Part shown: positions 10,967-20,441 of the stretch, piece after piece | Layout: each line of letters starts with the position of its first letter | Numbering within the stretch: position 1 is the first letter of the stretch | DNA from: Picocystis sp. L7 | Taxonomy: Eukaryota; Chlorophyta; Picocystophyceae; Picocystales; Picocystaceae | Direction of reading: 5' to 3' | Assembly: GCA_020975725.1 (NCBI GenBank) | Contig: QXJR01000016.1 | Coordinates: 372,001 to 436,000 of the forward strand | Length of the DNA: 64,000 nucleotides | Position numbers and translations under genes: made by a program | The notes under the pieces: generated by a model | Seen by the model: only the letters and a program-made list of their open reading frames with translations | Databases searched by the model: none | Told to the model about the DNA's origin: nothing

Positions 10967-12373
10967 ATGGACCAAGTGCCGCTCTACGAGCGGCAAGATG
11001 CAAGGAACACGTCCTTCCTGGGATCCTCCGCCCTCACGTCGGACGTGTTGGACGTGATGCGAGGGGATGGAACCCACGAATCCGTCCCAGGAGCGGGTAG
11101 GAATCGATCCAACGACGGCCCACTCGACGACGAAGACTTCATCGCCTTCCCAGACGAAGAAGAAACGGCCGTCGAAGGCGCGATGGAGGACGAAAGGATG
11201 CCCGAAAAGGAGGAAGAAGAGGAACACGCGAGGAGAAAGAGCGACGGACCCCCCTGGGACCTCCCTCCTGAAACGATAGCCAGCCCGTGGCTCCGACTCC
11301 ACGAGGAAGTGCTGGCCTTCGCCAAGTTCGTCGCACCCACGCGAAGCGAGAAAGTCGCCAGGGAAGAGGCCGTGAAACGCGTCCGAATAGTGGTCGAATC
11401 CATCTGGAAGAACGCCCAACTGCAGGTCTTCGGTTCCTTCGCCACTGGACTCTACCTCCCCACCAGTGACATCGATGCTGTGATCCTGCACTCGGGCTGC
11501 AGACAGGTCCAGGATGGATTGCGAGCACTGGCCAACGCATTGTCCCGTAGAGGGATGGCGAAAAACGTGCAGGTCATCTCCAAGGCCAGGGTGCCCATCA
11601 TCAAGTTCCAGGAGAAAGAGAGCGGGTTCCAGTTTGACATTAGCTTCGATGTGGCCAATGGCCCACAGGCGGCACAGTTCCTTAACAAATGGCTGAAAGA
11701 AATCCCACAAGTGCGGCCCATCTGCCTCGTAGTCAAGTTCTTCTTACAGCAGAGGGAACTCAACGAAGTGTACACTGGGGGCATAGGAAGCTATGCTCTT
11801 TTGACCATGATTGTGGCCTACCTGAAGACGCACCCTAGCCGCAGAAATCGCCTCGGCAACAGGAAAAGCCTCGAAGGAAGTTTAGGAGCCTTGCTAGTTG
11901 ATTTTTTCAGGCTGTACGGGAAGCTGTTGAACAAGAGGAGCGTGGGAGTCACGGCCAGTGAGGGAGGAATGTTCTACAGCAAAGATGAAAGGAACTTTTT
12001 TAACGATGGACGGCCGTACCTCCTTTCTGTGCAAGATCCGGTGGATGCCAACAACGACCTGGGAAAAAACTCCTACAACATCTCCAAGGTCACGTCCGCT
12101 TTCGATTTTGCATTTCAAATGCTCACATCCCCCAAGATCGTATCTTCTCCATCGATCTTGGAGTCAATTTTGGATTGGAAGCGGGACTCCCTTTTAATTG
12201 AAAGGGCAGAGATAGTCAAGTCCTCCAGTGAGGATATTAGCCACATAGAGAAGAAACACGAAAACAGTGAAATCAATGGCCAGGATACGGATTCGAAAGT
12301 GGAGAAGTCAAGAAAAAGAAAGGGCAAGAGAAGGAAGGGAGAGAATTCGCAAAAGAAACAAAAAAAAAACTGA
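10967..12373 (+). CDS. Non-canonical poly(A) polymerase, TRF4/5 (PAPD5/7) type
   Basis: 468 aa from the first ATG. An acidic N-terminus precedes the nucleotidyltransferase core. LHEEVLAFAKFVAPT opens the domain; GSFATGLYLPTSDIDAVI carries the GS motif and the catalytic DxD; FDISFDVANGPQAAQF carries the third aspartate. A poly(A) polymerase-associated domain follows (SYALLTMIVAYLKTHP, SLGALLVDFFRLYGK), with the TRF4-type segment LLSVQDPVDANNDLGKNSYN near residue 345. The C-terminus is a run of Lys/Arg (SRKRKGKRRKGENSQKKQKK) suited to nuclear or nucleolar targeting. The family adds short oligo(A) tails to aberrant nuclear RNAs in TRAMP-like complexes for exosome decay. It shares its upstream region with the PSA3-like gene and is convergent with the helicase gene (88 bp). 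Confidence 0.93.
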   Translation: MDQVPLYERQDARNTSFLGSSALTSDVLDVMRGDGTHESVPGAGRNRSNDGPLDDEDFIAFPDEEETAVEGAMEDERMPEKEEEEEHARRKSDGPPWDLPPETIASPWLRLHEEVLAFAKFVAPTRSEKVAREEAVKRVRIVVESIWKNAQLQVFGSFATGLYLPTSDIDAVILHSGCRQVQDGLRALANALSRRGMAKNVQVISKARVPIIKFQEKESGFQFDISFDVANGPQAAQFLNKWLKEIPQVRPICLVVKFFLQQRELNEVYTGGIGSYALLTMIVAYLKTHPSRRNRLGNRKSLEGSLGALLVDFFRLYGKLLNKRSVGVTASEGGMFYSKDERNFFNDGRPYLLSVQDPVDANNDLGKNSYNISKVTSAFDFAFQMLTSPKIVSSPSILESILDWKRDSLLIERAEIVKSSSEDISHIEKKHENSEINGQDTDSKVEKSRKRKGKRRKGENSQKKQKKN

Positions 12374-12461
12374 GCACTCAAGCACTGCACTGCACAAGTA
12401 TGCTTGCAACTTTCAAATTCATTGTACTGCAGGCACAAAGTTCTTGCAAATGGAAGTAGTT

Positions 12462-15152
12462 TTACATCGTTTGCTCTCCGAGTGCTTTCCTTCCATCACT
12501 GGCTGCTTCAAGTGCAAGTGACAGGGCATGCTGGAGCCTGCTTTCCACTAGGTCTTTGGCTCCTTCAAGGATCATTTTGGCAGCTCTCCTTTCTCTTTTG
12601 ATCACAATGTCATCCTGGCACTGACTAGCCTCGATGAGCTTCTGTGCAATGAAATCAACAGACCCCAAGCCCACGATTGCTTCTGGCGTGCGAATGCCTG
12701 CATTGTGTAGCACTCTTGCACGGAAACCTTTTACGTATGGAATCTCAGCCAAAGCTATTATGTCCGCCTTCACGCCCAACGCAATGCGATTCCTGATTAC
12801 TGCCACCAGTTTTGCTAAGTCTCCCCAAGCCAGATTCTCGCAAAACGCTTCGACCCTAGCGGCACGAGTGCATGCTTTCTCTTGCAACGCCTGCAGCAAG
12901 CCCTTGGATCTCCTCGCAGAAGCTGCGGCCATTTCCAGTGGTACTTCGTTGATGAGATCATTCAGCATGATTGCATGCAATAAACGACGGCAGCTGTTAA
13001 TTTGCTCTTGCGTCCTGCGATTTGGCCGTAGTGGATTACCAAGCATTGTGCAGCGCTCTAGAAAATTCCATTCGATCCCTACCAGGTTGATCACCTGCTT
13101 CTCATCGTCAGTGAGTCTGTATATTCGCTCATGCAAGTTTTGCCAGTCGATTGGCGAGTCATCGTCTTCAGGCGAAATCAAGTACAGAAGATGCAGATCT
13201 GCTGTGAGAACGAGGGCACTTCGACTGTGAAGCAGTTCCTTCATGAGAAAAATTGCCGCATCTGGACTGAGAGATGCAGCAAAGGCAGCTTTGCCAAAAC
13301 CTGTTGGTTTCCACTGGCCGGGCTTGATCCAGGCAACAAATTGCTTCTCCCGCAACCACTGCAGTGCTGATTGGCACTCCTGTAAGATGGATGACCTTTC
13401 CACAGTTGCAGCATACAATGTCGAGTGGAGGTAATCTTCCACTTCTTGTGGCTCGGATACTTTTCCACTTGCAATGGCCTCTAAAAGGGTTTGCGCAATC
13501 CCATGCTTGCCTTGAGTCAAGCAACTGCGGACAGGGGTACACTCTTCATTCAGAAGGGAAAATAGCTTATCCGGTGTGGTGTAATTGGTGCACAACAGAA
13601 TTGATTCTCCCACCATGTCCAGTCCTGTCCGGCCAGCCCTTCCTGACATCTGTCTGTATCGTGATGCATCCAAATGGAGGGTAGGTAAGCCCACATATGG
13701 CTGGCGGAAGATTACCCTTCGAGTAGGGAGATTTACACCAGCAGCTAATGTTGATGTTGCGCAGAGCACGCGAACACAACTTGCCTTGTACAAGTGCTCA
13801 ATAAGCTCCCGTTCTTCCTTGGATAGACCGGCATGATGATAAGCAACACCCTTCCTCATCAAGGCATCCAAGCGTTCGTCAATTCTCAAAGGCAGTTCCT
13901 GTATCGCTTGTTCGATCCTGCCCCTACTTTTCAGGTCCAAATGCTGTAGTGCTAGTAGCTCTTGGGCAAGGAAGGATGCACATCGCTCACAGGATTGCTT
14001 GGAGGGACAGAAGACCAGTGCATTTCCTTTGGCTTCAAGCACTTCTCTGCACAAATACGCCAAATCGTCCGGATCGTCACTCCTCAATCCCATACGTGGG
14101 ATCTCCTGCAGCAGGTTGCCGGATTCTCCGTAAATTTTATTGCCTATCTTCACCATATGCAAGAGCTTGACGGGGCGAAATGAAGTTTCGTAAACCTGGG
14201 CGTTTAGCCATTTGGATACAACCGATACGCTGGAAAGGGTTGCAGACATTCCAACGAGCTGATACGTCAGGGCGATGTCTCTTTTTTTCGCATACAACAA
14301 CTTTGTGAGCATCATTTCCAGGACGTATCCCCTCTCAGGATCAGAAACCATGTGGAGTTCATCAACAACCACACATCTCAACGTGCTCAACTGCTCTTGT
14401 TCAATCAACTGGCCTACCAAGCTGTTGGCTTTCTCGATCGTGGCCACTACCACATCGATGCTTTCCTGTGGAGAGAACTTCTTCCCATTGGTTCCGTAGA
14501 GCCCCAGAATCCCCTTTCTCGGCGACCGAAACATGTTTTTGAGGCATTCTTCTTTTTCGTGGCAAATGCTGACGAAAGGCAGGACCAGGAGGCAGAACTC
14601 CTTCCCGTGGCATTCCTCCAGGCGCCTGGCCAGCACGATGTCTGCCACCAAGGACTTCCCACTGGAGGTGGGTGCCGCGAAGACGAGGTTGGTTCTCCCT
14701 TCGAGCACTCCAGGAATGGACAAACACTCGGCTTGCCAAGCGTGCAATTTCGCATCCGATGGCAATCCGAGGTGGATGGTTTGGAGGCCTTTCGTCCAGC
14801 GGTCGACATCCAAAGGCAGGTCCAGTCCCGACGTGGACGTTCGTTCCACTTCCTCCGTTTCGGAACGCATTGATCGGCAGGTTTCCTCTTCCTTCGTGCA
14901 TGGATGCGTTCCTGCTTTCCTTTCCTCTTGCATCTTCGATTCGGCACCGCATGTCGGACGTTTCGACGCGTCGTCGCACGTCGTCGGTTCCCCACGGGAT
15001 CGCTTCTTGCGGATCCACCCGTCCTCCTGGACGTGACCATCTTCCTGGACCCCTCCATCACGTCCTTGCATGCGCTCCACCTCGTCCAGCGAGCGCAGCA
15101 CGCGCGCATGCGCGATCGCGGATCGACTTTGCGACACGTGCCTCGAACCCAT
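12462..15152 (-). CDS. Pol theta-type (POLQ/HELQ superfamily) SF2 DNA helicase lacking a polymerase domain
   Basis: 896 aa from ATG at 15152; the frame reaches 15197 only with a TTG. After a variable N-terminus of about 170 aa the helicase core follows. Motif I is APTSSGKS, II is DELH, III is GMSATL, and the C-terminal lobe has VLCATSTLAAGVNLP and YRQMSGRAGRTG. WLNAQVYETSFRPVKLL with VKIGNKIY is closer to the helicase half of DNA polymerase theta (plant TEBICHI) than to HELQ. A winged-helix/ratchet region and a helix-hairpin-helix (YVKGFRARVLHNAGIRTP) close the protein. The family-A polymerase domain of Pol theta would lie at lower coordinates, but the frame stops at 12462 and the TRF4 gene ends 88 bp further on. 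Expected role: end joining or replication-fork repair. A young transposon lies about 105 bp upstream of the start codon. Confidence 0.88.
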   Translation of the reverse strand: MGSRHVSQSRSAIAHARVLRSLDEVERMQGRDGGVQEDGHVQEDGWIRKKRSRGEPTTCDDASKRPTCGAESKMQEERKAGTHPCTKEEETCRSMRSETEEVERTSTSGLDLPLDVDRWTKGLQTIHLGLPSDAKLHAWQAECLSIPGVLEGRTNLVFAAPTSSGKSLVADIVLARRLEECHGKEFCLLVLPFVSICHEKEECLKNMFRSPRKGILGLYGTNGKKFSPQESIDVVVATIEKANSLVGQLIEQEQLSTLRCVVVDELHMVSDPERGYVLEMMLTKLLYAKKRDIALTYQLVGMSATLSSVSVVSKWLNAQVYETSFRPVKLLHMVKIGNKIYGESGNLLQEIPRMGLRSDDPDDLAYLCREVLEAKGNALVFCPSKQSCERCASFLAQELLALQHLDLKSRGRIEQAIQELPLRIDERLDALMRKGVAYHHAGLSKEERELIEHLYKASCVRVLCATSTLAAGVNLPTRRVIFRQPYVGLPTLHLDASRYRQMSGRAGRTGLDMVGESILLCTNYTTPDKLFSLLNEECTPVRSCLTQGKHGIAQTLLEAIASGKVSEPQEVEDYLHSTLYAATVERSSILQECQSALQWLREKQFVAWIKPGQWKPTGFGKAAFAASLSPDAAIFLMKELLHSRSALVLTADLHLLYLISPEDDDSPIDWQNLHERIYRLTDDEKQVINLVGIEWNFLERCTMLGNPLRPNRRTQEQINSCRRLLHAIMLNDLINEVPLEMAAASARRSKGLLQALQEKACTRAARVEAFCENLAWGDLAKLVAVIRNRIALGVKADIIALAEIPYVKGFRARVLHNAGIRTPEAIVGLGSVDFIAQKLIEASQCQDDIVIKRERRAAKMILEGAKDLVESRLQHALSLALEAASDGRKALGEQTM

Positions 15153-15256
15153 CGATATCTCTCTCCATAATCTCGATATCTCTTTCGAGATCTTCAAAGA
15201 TCTCGGTGGAAGATATCGATGCGGCCGAGAGATATCGGTATCTTGAAGGGAAGGGT

Positions 15257-15265
15257 TCGAGGGGG
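15257..15265. repeat. Left target-site duplication of the MULE
   Basis: TCGAGGGGG, identical to 26538-26546 directly outside the right terminus. A 9-bp duplication is the hallmark of Mutator-like transposition. Confidence 0.93.
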
Positions 15266-15770
15266 CGGTTTATCTATTTGTAGCCAGGCTACAAATTAGC
15301 CAGTTTTTTCCTCTGCGGGATCAACCACCGTCCGTTCCATTCGAACCAAACAGCGAGGAGTAAATATACACTTTTGAACAAAAACATGCAGAGGAACAAG
15401 GATTCCTCCTCGTGTCTTCGAAATATTCGCTTGAACGATTCACCGATTCATCGATCGCCTGTCTCGAAAGCGACAACTGCCGCAGAGCGATTCCCGCTCC
15501 ATTGTGAGGCGAAGGGGGGGCACCCTTGGGTCTCACCGGAGGACAAGGAAACGACCAAGCCAAAACAACCAAAGGACTCATACATTGATCGACTTGCTGA
15601 GCCATTTCCGACGACTTTCCCGCCACAGACCACCGCGAAAGAACGCGAACACAGCCGGAAAAAAAAAAACGCACGTCGATCAACACGTCTCGGCAGCCTG
15701 TTCACACCCGCCAGCAGCAACCGAAAAGACAGCAGGCGCCGACCGTGGGTGTTGTTGCGGGCTGCATTTG
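15266..15770 (+). repeat. Left outer terminal inverted repeat
   Basis: Unique-sequence part of the left arm, inverted relative to 26033-26537 with constant coordinate sum, so no indels. Near its tip lies a perfect palindrome, ATTTGTAGCC-A-GGCTACAAAT, at 15276-15296, a good candidate transposase-binding or hairpin-forming site. A run of nine or more A's lies at about 15660-15669. Confidence 0.93.
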
Positions 15771-15773
15771 CGA

Positions 15774-18700
15774 CATCCAGGACAGCAGGTGACGGCATCG
15801 GACAGCCAGGTGGGCTGCTTTGGAGGCATCCAGGACAGCAGGTGACGGCATCGGACAGCCAGGTGGGCTGCTTTGGAGGCATCCAGGACAGCAGGTGACG
15901 GCATCGGACAGCCAGGTGGGCTGCTTTGGAGGCATCCAGGACAGCAGGTGACGGTATCGGACAGCCAGGTGGGCTGCTTTGGAGGCATCCAGGACAGCAG
16001 GTGACGGCATCGGACAGCCAGGTGGGCTGCTTTGGAGGCTTCCAGGACAGCAGGTGACGGCATCGGACAGCCAGGTGGGCTGCTTTGGAGGCATCCAGGA
16101 CAGCAGGTGACGGCATCGGACAGCCAGGTGGGCTGCTTTGGAGGCATCCAGGACAGCAGGTGACGGCATCGGACAGCCAGGTGGGCTGCTTTGGAGGCAT
16201 CCAGGACAGCAGGTGACGGTATCGGACAGCCAGGTGGGCTGCTTTGGAGGCATCCAGGACAGCAGGTGACGGCATCGGACAGCCAGGTGGGCTGCTTTGG
16301 AGGCTTCCAGGACAGCAGGTGACGGCATCGGACAGCCAGGTGGGCTGCTTTGGAGGCATCCAGGACAGCAGGTGACGGCATCGGACAGCCAGGTGGGCTG
16401 CTTTGGAGGCATCCAGGACAGCAGGTGACGGCATCGGACAGCCAGGTGGGCTGCTTTGGAGGCATCCAGGACAGCAGGTGACGGCATCGGACAGCCAGGT
16501 GGGCTGCTTTGGAGGCTTCCAGGACAGCAGGTGACGGCATCGGACAGCCAGGTGGGCTGCTTTGGAGGCATCCAGGACAGCAGGTGACGGCATCGGACAG
16601 CCAGGTGGGCTGCTTTGGAGGCTTCCAGGACAGCAGGTGACGGCATCGGACAGCCAGGTGGGCTGCTTTGGAGGCATCCAGGACAGCAGGTGACGGTATC
16701 GGACAGCCAGGTGGGCTGCTTTGGAGGCATCCAGGACAGCAGGTGACGGCATCGGACAGCCAGGTGGGCTGCTTTGGAGGCTTCCAGGACAGCAGGTGAC
16801 GGCATCGGACAGCCAGGTGGGCTGCTTTGGAGGCATCCAGGACAGCAGGTGACGGCATCGGACAGCCAGGTGGGCTGCTTTGGAGGCATCCAGGACAGCA
16901 GGTGACGGCATCGGACAGCCAGGTGGGCTGCTTTGGAGGCATCCAGGACAGCAGGTGACGGCATCGGACAGCCAGGTGGGCTGCTTTGGAGGCATCCAGG
17001 ACAGCAGGTGACGGCATCGGACAGCCAGGTGGGCTGCTTTGGAGGCTTCCAGGACAGCAGGTGACGGCATCGGACAGCCAGGTGGGCTGCTTTGGAGGCT
17101 TCCAGGACAGCAGGTGACGGCATCGGACAGCCAGGTGGGCTGCTTTGGAGGCTTCCAGGACAGCAGGTGACGGCATCGGACAGCCAGGTGGGCTGCTTTG
17201 GAGGCTTCCAGGACAGCAGGTGACGGCATCGGACAGCCAGGTGGGCTGCTTTGGAGGCTTCCAGGACAGCAGGTGACGGCATCGGACAGCCAGGTGGGCT
17301 GCTTTGGAGGCTTCCAGGACAGCAGGTGACGGCATCGGACAGCCAGGTGGGCTGCTTTGGAGGCATCCAGGACAGCAGGTGACGGTATCGGACAGCCAGG
17401 TGGGCTGCTTTGGAGGCATCCAGGACAGCAGGTGACGGTATCGGACAGCCAGGTGGGCTGCTTTGGAGGCATCCAGGACAGCAGGTGACGGCATCGGACA
17501 GCCAGGTGGGCTGCTTTGGAGGCATCCAGGACAGCAGGTGACGGTATCGGACAGCCAGGTGGGCTGCTTTGGAGGCATCCAGGACAGCAGGTGACGGCAT
17601 CGGACAGCCAGGTGGGCTGCTTTGGAGGCATCCAGGACAGCAGGTGACGGCATCGGGCAGCCAGGTGGGCTGGTTTGGAGGCTTCCAGGACAGCAGGTGA
17701 CGGCATCGGACAGCCAGGTGGGCTGCTTTGGAGGCATCCAGGACAGCAGGTGACGGTATCGGACAGCCAGGTGGGCTGCTTTGGAGGCTTCCAGGACAGC
17801 AGGTGACGGCATCGGACAGCCAGGTGGGCTGCTTTGGAGGCATCCAGGACAGCAGGTGACGGCATCGGACAGCCAGGTGGGCTGCTTTGGAGGCATCCAG
17901 GACAGCAGGTGACGGCATCGGACAGCCAGGTGGGCTGCTTTGGAGGCATCCAGGACAGCAGGTGACGGCATCGGACAGCCAGGTGGGCTGCTTTGGAGGC
18001 TTCCAGGACAGCAGGTGACGGCATCGGACAGCCAGGTGGGCTGCTTTGGAGGCATCCAGGACAGCAGGTGACGGTATCGGACAGCCAGGTGGGCTGCTTT
18101 GGAGGCATCCAGGACAGCAGGTGACGGTATCGGACAGCCAGGTGGGCTGCTTTGGAGGCATCCAGGACAGCAGGTGACGGCATCGGACAGCCAGGTGGGC
18201 TGCTTTGGAGGCATCCAGGACAGCAGGTGACGGTATCGGACAGCCAGGTGGGCTGCTTTGGAGGCATCCAGGACAGCAGGTGACGGCATCGGACAGCCAG
18301 GTGGGCTGCTTTGGAGGCATCCAGGACAGCAGGTGACGGCATCGGGCAGCCAGGTGGGCTGGTTTGGAGGCTTCCAGGACAGCAGGTGACGGCATCGGAC
18401 AGCCAGGTGGGCTGCTTTGGAGGCATCCAGGACAGCAGGTGACGGTATCGGACAGCCAGGTGGGCTGCTTTGGAGGCTTCCAGGACAGCAGGTGACGGCA
18501 TCGGACAGCCAGGTGGGCTGCTTTGGAGGCATCCAGGACAGCAGGTGACGGCATCGGACAGCCAGGTGGGCTGCTTTGGAGGCATCCAGGACAGCAGGTG
18601 ACGGCATCGGACAGCCAGGTGGGCTGCTTTGGAGGCATCCAGGACAGCAGGTGACGGCATCGGACAGCCAGGTGGGCTGCTTTGGAGGCATCCAGGACAG

Positions 18701-20407
18701 CAGGTGACGGTATCGGACAGCCAGGTGGGCTGCTTTGGAGGCATCCAGGACAGCAGGTGACGGCATCGGACAGCCAGGTGGGCTGCTTTGGAGGCATCCA
18801 GGACAGCAGGTGACGGTATCGGACAGCCAGGTGGGCTGCTTTGGAGGCATCCAGGACAGCAGGTGACGGTATCGGACAGCCAGGTGGGCTGCTTTGGAGG
18901 CTTCCAGGACAGCAGGTGACGGCATCGGACAGCCAGGTGGGCTGCTTTGGAGGCATCCAGGACAGCAGGTGACGGCATCGGACAGCCAGGTGGGCTGCTT
19001 TGGAGGCATCCAGGACAGCAGGTGACGGCATCGGACAGCCAGGTGGGCTGCTTTGGAGGCATCCAGGACAGCAGGTGACGGCATCGGACAGCCAGGTGGG
19101 CTGCTTTGGAGGCTTCCAGGACAGCAGGTGACGGCATCGGACAGCCAGGTGGGCTGCTTTGGAGGCATCCAGGACAGCAGGTGACGGTATCGGACAGCCA
19201 GGTGGGCTGCTTTGGAGGCATCCAGGACAGCAGGTGACGGCATCGGGCAGCCAGGTGGGCTGGTTTGGAGGCTTCCAGGACAGCAGGTGACGGCATCGGA
19301 CAGCCAGGTGGGCTGCTTTGGAGGCATCCAGGACAGCAGGTGACGGTATCGGACAGCCAGGTGGGCTGCTTTGGAGGCTTCCAGGACAGCAGGTGACGGC
19401 ATCGGACAGCCAGGTGGGCTGCTTTGGAGGCATCCAGGACAGCAGGTGACGGCATCGGACAGCCAGGTGGGCTGCTTTGGAGGCATCCAGGACAGCAGGT
19501 GACGGCATCGGACAGCCAGGTGGGCTGCTTTGGAGGCATCCAGGACAGCAGGTGACGGCATCGGACAGCCAGGTGGGCTGCTTTGGAGGCTTCCAGGACA
19601 GCAGGTGACGGCATCGGACAGCCAGGTGGGCTGCTTTGGAGGCATCCAGGACAGCAGGTGACGGTATCGGACAGCCAGGTGGGCTGCTTTGGAGGCATCC
19701 AGGACAGCAGGTGACGGTATCGGACAGCCAGGTGGGCTGCTTTGGAGGCATCCAGGACAGCAGGTGACGGCATCGGACAGCCAGGTGGGCTGCTTTGGAG
19801 GCATCCAGGACAGCAGGTGACGGTATCGGACAGCCAGGTGGGCTGCTTTGGAGGCATCCAGGACAGCAGGTGACGGCATCGGACAGCCAGGTGGGCTGCT
19901 TTGGAGGCTTCCAGGACAGCAGGTGACGGCATCGGGCAGCCAGGTGGGCTGGTTTGGAGGCTTCCAGGACAGCAGGTGACGGCATCGGACAGCCAGGTGG
20001 GCTGCTTTGGAGGCATCCAGGACAGCAGGTGACGGTATCGGACAGCCAGGTGGGCTGCTTTGGAGGCTTCCAGGACAGCAGGTGACGGCATCGGACAGCC
20101 AGGTGGGCTGCTTTGGAGGCTTCCAGGACAGCAGGTGACGGCATCGGACAGCCAGGTGGGCTGCTTTGGAGGCATCCAGGACAGCAGGTGACGGCATCGG
20201 ACAGCCAGGTGGGCTGCTTTGGAGGCATCCAGGACAGCAGGTGACGGCATCGGACAGCCAGGTGGGCTGCTTTGGAGGCATCCAGGACAGCAGGTGACGG
20301 TATCGGACAGCCAGGTGGGCTGCTTTGGAGGCATCCAGGACAGCAGGTGACGGCATCGGACAGCCAGGTGGGCTGCTTTGGAGGCTTCCAGGACAGCAGG
20401 TGACGGT
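15774..20407 (+). repeat. Left-arm array of a 53-bp repeat, about 87 copies
   Basis: Each unit opens ATCCAGGACAGCAGGTGACG and closes GGGCTGCTTTGGAGGC. Units differ at a few diagnostic positions: GGCATC or GGTATC, GGCATCC or GGCTTCC, and a rare double variant GGGCAGCC with GGCTGGTTTGG. That rare variant occurs at 17655, 18344, 19245 and 19934, spaced by exactly 13, 17 and 13 units, showing block duplication within the array. The minus strand reads through without stops in all three frames because the unit lacks stops and 53 is not a multiple of 3; these frames are not considered genes. Confidence 0.96.
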
Positions 20408-20441
20408 AATTGAGGCAGATCTCTTGGGTCCCATTCAGCAC

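Noticed and set aside
20325-20441. Transposase extension into the last 53-bp units
   Set aside because: No ATG in frame before 20442; the upstream residues are repeat translation.
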